64,000 nt of DNA. Source: Rhizaria sp. SCN 62-66. Taxonomy: Eukaryota; Rhizaria, unplaced. Location of the stretch: positions 62,001-126,000 of the forward strand of contig MEDY01000089.1 in assembly GCA_001724265.1 (NCBI GenBank). The letters run 5' to 3'. The notes beneath the pieces were generated by a model. The model was not told where the DNA came from, did not search any database, and saw only the letters and a list, made by a program, of their open reading frames with translations. The stretch's first letter is position 1. Each line of letters opens with the position of its first letter. Positions 41,163 through 51,587 of this stretch are shown here, piece after piece. Made by a program: the position numbers and the translations under genes.

Positions 41163-44100
41163 TTAAAGCGGCGTGTCTTGCGTCCGGCTGCGCTTACGCG
41201 TCAGCGGCTGCCTCGATAACAGCCCGGCACCGGAGCCAGCTCCAGTGCCCGTCCCTGTCATGGCCTGCCCAGGAGAAATAAGGCCATGAGAACCGAGACC
41301 GCCCTGGGAAGCCAAGCCGCCGGCGGACATCATGCCGTACCGAACGGCGCCCGTGGTCGCAACATTGGTCGCGGGCGCGCCGGCATGCGCTGCGCCGGTG
41401 CGGATACTGCTGAGGCCCATGAGGCTGCTGCTGAGGCCGCTGCCGCCAAGGCCGCCGGTCGCCAGGGGGCTGACGCCGAGCGCGTTGAGACCGAAGCCGT
41501 GGCCGTGGCCCAACGCGGGGACGCCGCCGACAGCGGGGGAAAAGGCCAGTCCATGGTGGCCGCCGTTGCCGTTGCTGTGAGAGACCATATGGAGCATGGA
41601 GCCGTTCGCAGCCGCGGCGGTGGCAGCGGCGACGCCCAGCGGCGGCGAAGGGGCCGGGGACGGCGCGCGCGTGTTGCTCGCGCTCACGCTGGCGCTGGCG
41701 CTCGCACTCGCGGTCGTGGTCGCGCTGGCAGTCATGGCCACGGCCGTAGTTGCAGCTGCAGCCGCTGAGTTGGGCGAGATGGGGATGGCGCCGAGGGCGT
41801 TGGCGCTGTTCACAAGCCCAGGTGAGGTGGGGTTGGAGAGGCGCGCCCGCACTCTCAGCTGCTGCTGCTGCTGCTGCTGTTGTTGTTGTTGCGCGCCGGC
41901 GTTGGCACCCGTGTTAAGGCTCATCACGGTCGCGGGCGGCGGCAGGCTGAGCGGGACCGACGGCGGCCGCAACAGCACCAACGGCACCTGCGTCAGCGAA
42001 GTCGGCGTCAGCGAGCTCGACTGCGAGCAGTGACTGTGCCCGCTGCCGCTGCCGCTGCTGTAGCTCTGGCTCTGGCTGTGGCTGTGGTGCTGGCTGTGAC
42101 TGTGAGCGTTCGCACTCAGGATAACAGTAGGGTTGGGCTTCGCCCTGATTGTAAACGGAGTGATGCTCGCGCTACTGCTGCTGGTGCTGCTGACGCTGCC
42201 ATTGAACGCGCTCGCGGCCTCGTCGTGCGACTGCTGCGTGTGCTTGCTCGACGCATTGCTGTCGTGCGAGAGCGTGCTGACGCCGCTGTCGGTGAGCGCG
42301 AGCGAGTGCAGGTGCAGTGCCAGGTCGGCGAGGTTCGGCGTCAAGAGCTGCTCCTGCGACGACACAAGCATGATCGGCATCGAGCCGATCACCGTCACCG
42401 CGGCAGGCACGGGCGCCGTGGGCGTCACCGTGGGCGTCACGGCCGCGCTCGCGGGCCCCGCGGAGCCAGATCCGGCGCCAGCCTGGGGCGGCAGCAGACG
42501 TGCGCCTGCCGCGGCAGAGCTGGCGGAGTATGCGCTGAGGCTGCCTTTGGAGGGTGCGAGCAGTGCTCTCGCCGCCGCAGGCGCAGCTCCAGCGCCAGCG
42601 CCGGCAGTCAAGCCAGCCTTGCTCGCGGCGGCAACGGCGAATGCAGATGGGAGCGGGGAGTGCGCGCGCGATTGCACACGCGATTGCGAGCGCGACTGAG
42701 CCTGGGAAAGACGGTGTCCACCAGCAGCGGGAGCGGGGGCGGCGGCGGGGAATGCGGGGGTGGTAAAGCCGGGCGTCAGCGGCAGCAGCGGGCTGGTGGG
42801 GTGTAGGAACATGGAGAATGGTCCCTGAAGATGTCCATGTCCTTGTGTCTGCGCCTGAGCTTGTTGCTGAGAACTAAGCGTCGGGGGGACAATGAGAGGA
42901 ACAAAGAAGACATCGTTGCCGCCAGTGACCGTGTTCGCTGCAGCCGCAGCCGCGGTCGCAGCCGTCGTCGCCGTCGGTGCAGCGCCGCCAGCAGCAGCGT
43001 TGCTGATTGCGCTGGCGTTGAAACTGTCGTTGTTGAGCGCGATCCGAAGCGGCGAGGCCGTCACGAAGAGCGACAGCGACGACAGCTTCACGTCCCTATC
43101 CGGCGAGGCGCGCGCGCTCTTTGCCGCGGCGCCGGCGTCGCCCTCCACCGACGGCTTGCGACTCGGCCCGGGGGTTGCGTTGCCGGCGGCGCCGGTATCG
43201 GCCACAGTCACGGTGACGGCGTCGCCCGGAGCGCTCTTTAGACTGCGGCCGCGGGTAAGGCGGCCGGGGGCCAGGCTGCTGCTCTGCGCGCTGTCGCTCG
43301 CACTCGCGCTCGCGTTAACGGCACTGGCAGCGGAGTCGGGCTCGAGCTCGACCTCCGTCTTCACGCGGGCCGCCTTGTCCAGCCCCGCAACTGCCGTCCT
43401 GTTCGCACCGCTGTTGTTGCCATGCGCGGTAACGAGCGCGGCGGCGGCGGCGGCGTTGACGTCGACGGCGACGAAGCCACTCTGGCAGTGCAGCAGCACC
43501 TGCTGCGAGGCGAAGGCCACCGCGTCGGCTGCCGAAGGGTGCGTGTGCACCTCGATGCGCGACTGGCCATGCAGCGGGTGCACGAGGCGCGACCGCGTCG
43601 TCGTCGTGTTGAGCTGGATCTCCCACTGCAAGTACCCCTGGGTCGACTCGGAGGAACCGGCGGCGGTCGGCACAGACACGGCAGACGCGGCAGTCGTGGT
43701 GGGGGACTGCGAGCGGCTGGCGGCGGCGCTGGAGGCGGAGCCACTGCTTGGCGGCGGCGACGGCGCGACGGCGATGGGCTTGAGCATGACGTGGTGCATG
43801 TACACCTCGCTGACGTTGTTAATGTTCATGAACTGCGCAACCGCGGCGGGAACAGAGCCGACGCCGCAGCCGCCGGCGCTGCCCCCGCAGGCAGTCGAGC
43901 CGGCAGCGCTCGCGCCGTCGGTCGGCTTGCCAGCGCCGCCGGCCGCGCCCGCGTCGCTAGAGGGCACGGGCGCGAACGTGGCCGCGGCGATCGACTGCGG
44001 CACGGTGAGCAGCGATAGCGGTCGGACAGTGAGCCCCACGGGGGCGTGGGCCGAGGGGGCAGAACCGGCGCCAGCGTTGCCGGCACTGGCGGCACTACTT

Positions 44101-47100
44101 TCCGTCTGCTGCAGTTGTTGCTGTTGCTGCTGGGCAGTATAGTACCTGCTCGTTGCCATGTTGAGCGCAAGCGACGGCGAGCGAAACAACGCCGCCCTAT
44201 CAAACGCCAGCAGCGACTGCGGCAACGAGCCCACCTCTGCATTAGCACCAGCGCCAGCGCCAGTGGCAGCGCCAGTGGCCGCTCCGGCGGTCGACGAGAC
44301 GATGCTGTTGTTGGCGCCCAGCGACGGGCGTTTGCCTCTGATGACGCGCGAGACGCTGTTCGCGCCGCTGTTGGCGCCGCCGTTGGCGCTGGCGGTGGTG
44401 GAGACCGAGGAGACCGATACCGCGGCCGAGCCCAAACTGTGCGGGCGCGAAGTCAGCGACCCCGAGGCGAGTCTCGAAGGCGGCCGGCTCAGCGCGGAGA
44501 GCAGGAGCGCGCCGCCGCTGTGGCCGCCGTTGTGGCCGCCGCTGTGGCCGCCGCCGGGGAAGCCGGTCCCCACCTGGGGCTGGGGCGTGAGACCGCTGCT
44601 TTGGCTGCTGAGCCCGAGGCTCGCCCCACCCACGCTGCCAACACTGCCGATGCTGTGTATACTGGACGTATGCTGCACAACGCCTGGGGCATGCGCGCCC
44701 GCGATGTGCAGCCCGGAGCCCAGGCCGAGGCCCAGGGCCGGGTTGCCAAGGGCCGAGTGACCCAGAGCGGCGCCCTGCAGGCCGAGGCCGCTCAAGGCGC
44801 CCGGGCCGCCGACGAAGCCGAGGCTGGGTCCGTGGCCCAGAGCGCCGGCCCCGGCGCCGGAGGCCGTGTGGCCCAGAGCGGCGAGCGAGGAGGAGGCCTT
44901 TTGGTGCGTCGCCAACGGGGACGACTTGAGGGTGCTGCCAATGCGACCAACAGGCAGCGGCTGCGGCTGCGAATGGTGCTGATCACGGTCGCGGTCGCTC
45001 ATCGCGTGCTGTTCAGATGCAGACACAGCGTTGGCAGCAGCAGCAGCGGCGGCAGTTGTCGTGACGGATTGTGTTGAGGCAGAGAAATAGAAAATGGGCG
45101 TGATGGGAGCACTCGCGTCGGTGTAAAGGGCGCCCACACGGCCCCCACTGGCGTCGAATCGTAACGTCCTCGCGCCGGCGTTCGCGCTGGAGACAGTCGT
45201 GGTCGAGTCGGCGCTCTCGGCGGCATCGGCCATTACACTGCCGCCGCTCTCAGTCTTGACATCCGGCTGTGTGGCGTTGCTTCCAGCGCCGACTGTGCTG
45301 CTGTTGCCATGGGACAGCGCGCGCGATAGCGAGAGCACGGTCGCGAGGCCCGGCGCGAGATTCCTGGCCAGGTAGTGGCCGTGTGCAGCGAGCACCAGCT
45401 GCTCCTGCTCCTGCTCGCGGTCGTGCTCCTGCTGCGTTTGATGCTGCTGCTGATGCGGTGGCGGCTGCGCTTTGACGCTGTCTTGCTTGACGAGGGCGCC
45501 CACGCTGCCGTGACCGTTCTGCTCCTTCTGCTCGGCGCTGGCGCCAGCGGGGAACATCACGGAGCTCGGCGTGTGCTGCACAAGAATAGTGCACGTGCTT
45601 CCCCCAGCCTGTTGCTGATGTTGCTGCTGCTGCTGTTGGGGCGGCTGAGGCGACTGTTGTTGCGGCGGAAGCGGATGCCTCATAGGCGACAGCGTCAGCG
45701 CATTCGGCTGCAGCGGCGGCTGCTGCAGCGGCTGCTGTTGTTGTTGCTGCAGTTGGCCCTGTTGCTGTTGCGCGGTGAACGGCGGCGGCGGCGGCGGCGG
45801 CAGCAGCTGGCCCGGCTCTAGTGGCGGCAGCGGCTGCGCGCTCATCGTGAGCCACGAGAAGACCGGCTGCACCGGCGCCAGCGGCGGCAGCGGCGACAGG
45901 GCCTGCGGCAGCGACCCGGGCGCTGTCTGCGTGCTACTGTTGCTTATAACGCTCACAACGCTCGCGCCGCTGGGGTTGATGTTGGTGGCGCTGAACACCG
46001 CCCTGTTGCTGCTGGCCACTCTCGCGGGCCCCACGCTCGCGGCGCCGGTGCTTTGCGCGGTGCTCTGGCCGCTCGAGCCGACATTGCCGCTGGCACTGGC
46101 GCTCGCGGCGGCGTTGCTGCTGTTGGTGTAAACGCCCTCTGCCTGGTCGAGCGCGGAGAGCACGGACTTGTCTTGTAGCGCGAGCAGGTCGGCTGAGCCC
46201 GCGCGCGTGAGCCACGGCACCACGGACAGAGACATCGTCGCACCGGCACCGACGCCGGCACCAGCACCGGCAGCGCCCGCGCCCGCGCCCGGGCCAGAAC
46301 CAGGGCCGGGGGCAAGGCCGGTGTTAGCGCCGGGCAGAGCCGGGCTCTGAGGCTGCGCGGCCGCGGGCGCCCCGAGGGGCGTGAGCGGGGTGAGCGGTGC
46401 CCGGTAGAGGCCCTGACCGGGAGCGGCCAGCGTGTGCGTCGCCCCGGCCGCGGCGCCGGCACCGTGGGGGCCCGAGGCGATGGGCTGGGACAGCAGCGGG
46501 GGCATCGAGAACACCGTCGGCTGCGTCGTCTGCACAAGACTGGCGTCACTGCTGCTGCCGTGGCCGTGGCCGTGGGCGTGACTGCCGGCGTGTGCGATCG
46601 CCGCGCTGCCCGCGGCGTGGCTCCCGGTGGCGCCGTGGAAAGGCGGGTCGAAGTCCGCAACGCCTTCGTAGATAGTCGCGAGCGAGGGCTGCGTGTAGTG
46701 ACCCGCGCTGTAAGGGCCGCCGGCCGCGTAGGAGGTCCCGCTAAGGGTGTTGGTGGAGGGGTTGTAGGTGACTGTGCTCGCCCGGCCCCAGGCCGCCTGC
46801 TGCTGCAACTGCTGCTGTTGCTGCAGCTGGAGTTGGAACTGTTGTTGCTGCTGTTGCGACTGGATCTTGCCAGAAGCGTTGACAGCGTGGTGGTTGTCTA
46901 CAAAGCTGTCCGACATCTGAACAGGCACGGCCGTCGCTGCGGCCGCGTACGGGCCGTGGCCCCCCGTTGTCCTGACCTGCTGTTGCTGTTGCAGCTGTTG
47001 CTGCGGGCGGCCATGTTGGGACACCTGCAGGTAAGCTGCATTCATCTGCTGCTGCTGGAGTAACTGCTGCTGTTGCTGCTGTTGTTGCTGTTGCTGGAGC

Positions 47101-48446
47101 TGCTGCTGGAGCTGTGGCTGTTGCTGGAGATGTTGCTGCGCCAGGGTGAGGGGCTGGTACTGCACCCCATGCGCCTGCGCATGTGCCTGGGCCTGAGCCT
47201 GAGCCTGCGCCTGGGCAAACAGCTGAGCCTGCAGATACGCTTGCGTCTGCGCCTGCATATGTGTATGCGCCTGCGCCTCTGCATACCCGTTGCCAATGTG
47301 ACCGTGAGTGTGACCGAGAGCGAATGTGTAGCCCTGGACGCCGTGGCCCGCAGCCTGCGGCGGCGGCAAGCTGATGACGGGCTCTGCGGCGGCGGCAGCC
47401 GCGGCGGCGACTTTGCCTTTGCGCGCGCGCTTCGGCTGCTGCTGCCCCAGCTCGGCGCCGGTAGAGGCGGCCAGGTAGCCCTGAGCAGCGCCGTAGCCGC
47501 CGCCGTCAGCGCCGTAGCCGGCGACGACGGCGGCATGATCAATGTCGGCGAGTTTAGCGGTCTTGCCAAGATTGGCAAAGCCCTTAGGCTTTCCGCCTGC
47601 AGCGACAGCGGCGGCTGTGGCGGCAGCAGCGGCAGCAGCAACAGCGGCGGCGTTGGCAGACGCCTTGCTTTGCTTGCCAGAGGCCGCAGTAGCCGCTGCG
47701 CCAACCCGGCCGCGGCCGGCAGCGCCAGCACCCGTGACGGCGTTCGCGTACGAGTTGGCCGCCGCCGCTGCAGCCGCCGCCGTCGCCGCGTCGAATTGCG
47801 GGGCCCAGCCAGGGGCGCCGTCGCCGCCAGCGTGGCCTCTTCCGTACGCGTCACCGTACGCGTCGTCGTTGTCGTCGTTGTCGTCGCCAGCGCGCGCCGT
47901 CGCCGCGCCAGCAGCCGCGCTCGTAGCCGCAGCGATGTTGGCGCCACTGACGCCGCTCGCGGCAGAGTCTTTGCTAGCGTTGCTGGTGCGGCCGCCCTTG
48001 CCCTTGTTCTCGAGGTTCTTGTCCTGGAGCTCCTTCATGGTGAGCGTGACAGCCTCCCACAGCGGGCCCGCCTGCTGCTGCGTGGTGGTAACGACGAAGC
48101 CCTTGAGGCGCTTCTCGCGCACGAGGCGCTTGGCGACCGAGAGCGCGTTGCGTGCGCTGGGATGCTCGAATGTCGACTCGCGGCCCGCCGAGCCCAGCGA
48201 GCCGAAGTACACCATCTTGTGCTAGTCCTCGACCTCAACCTACGGAGAGGCGCATAAAACGATTAACGGCAAAATACGGGCATGAAATAGTGAGGGTGCG
48301 TCAGAGCGAGGGTAGGCAGAGCGAATTAAGAGCGAACGATCGAGAGGGGGAGCATGGGAGGATGCAATGAGGATTGAACGTACACGCCAGAACTTTTGTT
48401 CCTCTGCATGTTCGAGATTTATGATAAAGCGGCGACGCTTGTCCAT
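41163..48446 (-). CDS. Giant WGR-domain low-complexity protein (two exons)
   Basis: Exon 1 is 48446-48384 (21 codons) and exon 2 is 48221-41163; phase-0 intron of 162 nt, donor GTACGT, acceptor GACTAG. The product is 2,373 residues. The splice completes a WGR domain over residues 1-70: RRFIINLEHAEEQKFWRHKM, then VYFGSLGSAGRESTFEHPSA, ending KRLVREKRLKGFVV. WGR domains occur in PARPs and bacterial or eukaryotic DNA-damage proteins and bind nucleic-acid ends. No PARP catalytic domain follows. The rest is Ala-, Gln-, Ser-, Gly- and Pro-rich disorder with poly-Gln runs. One ordered island at about 1,550-1,610 (YLQWEIQLNTTTTRSRL, then AADAVAFASQQVLLHCQSGF) has WGR-like spacing of W, R, G and the final helix, so a second degenerate copy is possible. 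A nuclear scaffold role is inference only. Confidence 0.8.
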
Positions 48447-48894
48447 CGCGGCAGCTCTGTGTAGAAGAAGGGGGGGTGAGCTGGAGTGTGTCGGAGCTTC
48501 GGAAAGGGTAGACGAGGGATTGTGGTGAGCAAGCGAGTGATGGAAATCCGGATGATGAATTACATGCAACGTAGCGACCGTTATCTGGCATGTTGTAGCG
48601 TCGGACGGATCGGTGTGAATTGGAATGGCATACATAATATAATATCTTTCGTGGCAAGCGCCCTAATAAAGCACTACGGAGGCATTCAAGTTCGCTTGAC
48701 GTCTCCCCACCACAAAGCACATTTCTCGACCTTCTGTCGATTAAAAGGATTACTTCGCTCTTTCAAAGCGAAGGCGACTGACGCGAGCGGAGCGAGCCAA
48801 AGCAGGGTGATGTGAGTGCTGATTTGAGATTCAAATTCTGCACCGCAAGTTCCGTCAGACGCGTTGCGAGAGCTTGCACTGGTGTTTCTCCACA
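48447..48894. promoter_or_regulatory. Divergent spacer, probable bidirectional promoter
   Basis: 448 bp between the start codons of the WGR gene (-) and dynactin p62 (+). It contains the word AATATAATATC at 48636-48646, parts of which recur in two other promoter-position spacers. A short inverted repeat (CTTCGCT...AGCGAAG) lies near 48750-48770. Initiation sites cannot be placed from sequence. Confidence 0.5.
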
Positions 48895-51298
48895 ATGAGT
48901 TATTCGGCAGGTTTTGAGCCGCAGCTGGATGAGCTTGCCCCACAGGGCAGCTCTGTGTTGTATCAATGCCCCGATTCGGGCCGCTTCCTCCCGATCACCT
49001 CCTTGCTCTGGTCCTCCGCCCAGCGCGCTCTACTCGCCCCCGAGGACACCGTCACCGAGATCGCGTCCATTTACTGCCCTATCACGCTCGCCACGCTCAC
49101 TGCGAAGCAGGCCGCGGACGCGTACAACGTGTCCCCGCAGGGCTTCCTGTGCCCCACCTGCGACACCTCGCTCACGGCCGCCGCGCACGAGCGCAGGCCG
49201 GGCGCCGTCGTACTCAAGTGCCTCTACTGCCAGGTACGGCTCATCCGCTCTCTAATATGCTTTATTTTATCACCGCGATGCTCTCTTTAGCTGTTGAGTC
49301 CGCTATTACCACTCCTGTCACACTCTTGCCTAGGCTCACTTTGCTTTACTGGTCAATCCTATGTTCCTGTCCCCCGTGCCTGTGCCCCAGTGGTCTTCGT
49401 CCGCGACCGTGCCCGAGATCGTGGCCGACTCCCCCGCGGGCCTCATCGCCGAGACCGAGCGCGTGTTTGCACAGACCGCGCCCCCCAGCCTTCCTATCAC
49501 GCCATTCTACCCCTGCCCGCGTCCCGCGACCGACACCGTCAAAGCCACAGCCGCTGCCACCAACACCGCGTCATCTAGCGCCAGTAACAGCAGAGGCAGC
49601 AGCAGCGGCGCGATTCCCGTCCCCGGGCTGACGGTGGCGGGCGCCGCAACGCTCCCCGCGGCCTTCGCGGCCCTCCAGCGGTCACTCGCGGCCTCGCTCA
49701 AACACGAGGCCGCCGCAAACGCCTCTGCACACGCCGGTGCCGGTGCCGGTGCCGGCGCGGACTCTGCGTTGGGGCTGACTGGCGACGTCACGGCGGACTC
49801 GCTGCGCTCGCTGTCCTCGGCGGTCGCGCTAGCGACCCGCAGCGCCGAAAACAGCAGCGACGCGCCGACCGCATCATCAACAGACTCGAAGGGGGCCCGT
49901 ATAGCAGACACCCGTGTGGTCAAGAGCGCGATCGTGACGGCCACGCTGCCCTCGGTGCCGCTCGCGCCCGCGCTTCCCGCCAAGACCGTCATCGTGCCCC
50001 AACCGAACGCGCCCACCGCCTTCCTCCACAGCTCCTCCAGCTCTCGCCTCACGGGTTCCGGCACAGGTTCCGGCAGTTCGGGCGGCGCGGTGCTGCCGAG
50101 TGCGACCACGGTCACGATCGCGCTCGCCTCAGCCACCGCGCCCCTCCCGGTGTCGGGCGTGGCCGGTGCCAGCAGTCCAGGCAGCCCCGCCGTCGTCTCC
50201 CCCAGCGGCAACAGCGCTGGCTCCAGCGCGAGCTCTAGCGCCAACGCGGGGCTGGTGCATGACCCCGCCGCGCCGCCCCGCCTGGCGCCGCTGGCGCCGC
50301 TGCTGCTGCACCGCTGCCCGCGCTCGCTGAAGCTGCTGCTGAAGCCGGCGCCGGACCTGCTAGCGCCGTCGTTCGAGGTTTCGCGGCTCGCGCGCGACGT
50401 CGTCCCGGCCCTTACACTCGCGGGCACTTACATCGCCGGCGCCCCCGTGCCGCAGGGCAACTACTACAGCGTCGCCGGCAGTCACGGCGGCAACGGCGGC
50501 GGCAACGGCAGTCTGCTGCCGGGCAGCGCAGGCACGGTGCTGCGGCCGGGACAGAAGGTGCACGTGATCCTGTCGCTGACGAACCCGCTCCCGGTGCCCA
50601 TCTCCGTCTCGCTCACGCCCATCACCGTCCAGGAGGCATTCAACTCGCGCCCCGCCGCCGCCGTCGCCGCCGCCTCTGCCAACACGGGCGCCAGCGCCGC
50701 GTCGGCCGCCGCCGCGGGCAGCAGCAGCGGCGCGGCTGCGCTTGCGTCGCTGGCCTCGCTGCCGGGGCTGGCCGGCGGTGGGCTTCTGGGCTCGGTGGGC
50801 GGCGAGATCGCCGTCACCACGCTGCCCGCGGGCGTCAAGACGACGCTGCAGACGCTGCTGGAGCCGGCGCCGATCGGCAGCCACGCCCGGCGCGCGCGCG
50901 CCACCGCCGCGACTGGCGTACTGCACGGCGTCACCGCTGCCGCGGCCGTGGTGGACCTGGACCTGCCGGACCTGCCGGTGCCGGTGGCGGGCAAGGACGA
51001 CGTGGCGTCGGAGCAGTACACGGCCGCGCTGGCGGCGGGCGCGCCGCTGGACGTGCCGACGCTGGGCTCGGTGGCGGCGCACGCAAGCAGCGCCGACGCG
51101 GCAGGCGTGCTGCTGCAGCGCCTTAACGCCACCGCCGTTATGATCGGCGTCACGCCTAAGACCGCGGGGCCCGTTCGGGTGCTGCTTTCGCTCGTGTGCG
51201 GCGTGTTTAGCGATGAGGCGCGCGAGCTCACCGAAGCCGCCTACGTCAACACAAACGTGACCGTGGCTCTCTGTCTCGGACACTGCTCAAACGAGTAA
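48895..51298 (+). CDS. DCTN4: Dynactin subunit p62/DCTN4 homologue (two exons)
   Basis: p62 sits at the pointed end of the dynactin filament and helps link dynein to cargo. Exon 1 is 48895-49233 and exon 2 is 49391-51298, with a 157-nt phase-0 intron (donor GTACGG, acceptor GCCCCAG). The product is 748 residues against about 460 in animals. The N-terminal Cys region has Cys25, Cys61, CPTC (86-89) and CLYC (109-112), running directly across the splice into WSSS, as in the family's C-x2-C-x-W-(T/S)-S. The conserved C-terminal part includes RCPRSLKLLLKPAPDLLAPS near 420, RLARDVVPALTLAGTYI, VHVILSLTNPLPVPISVSLT and AVMIGVTPKTAGPVRVLLS. A Ser/Ala/Gly insert separates the two halves. Fewer Cys residues than in animals suggest a reduced zinc-binding module. 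Family assignment is good but rests on motif order. Confidence 0.8.
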
Positions 51299-51587
51299 GG
51301 CTCTCGCCGCTCAAGCGCTAGAGTGGGCGGTGTGAGGCTACACGTGCTTCACTCGTAAGATATGTTTCATCCTGATACTTAGTTATTGTTCATTGACTGC
51401 ATTGTGATTTATCAGCTTATTGCGAATACAAAATACATTTCATTCGCACTCAATGCCTATTTCTATTATTCTTCAAGGCATTGGTTGGTTGTTTGGATGA
51501 ATTAAAAATGACAGACTATGTATTTGTGATTGACTAGATATGGAATAATAGAACTATTGTTTTATATAAACGTAATTATGAAGGAGA

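Noticed and set aside
42892-44142. A 416-codon plus-strand frame opposite the WGR gene, and several similar long antisense frames
   Set aside because: The minus strand carries the spliced WGR gene. GC-rich repeat codons with few stop-like triplets leave antisense frames open by default, and the peptides have no motif.
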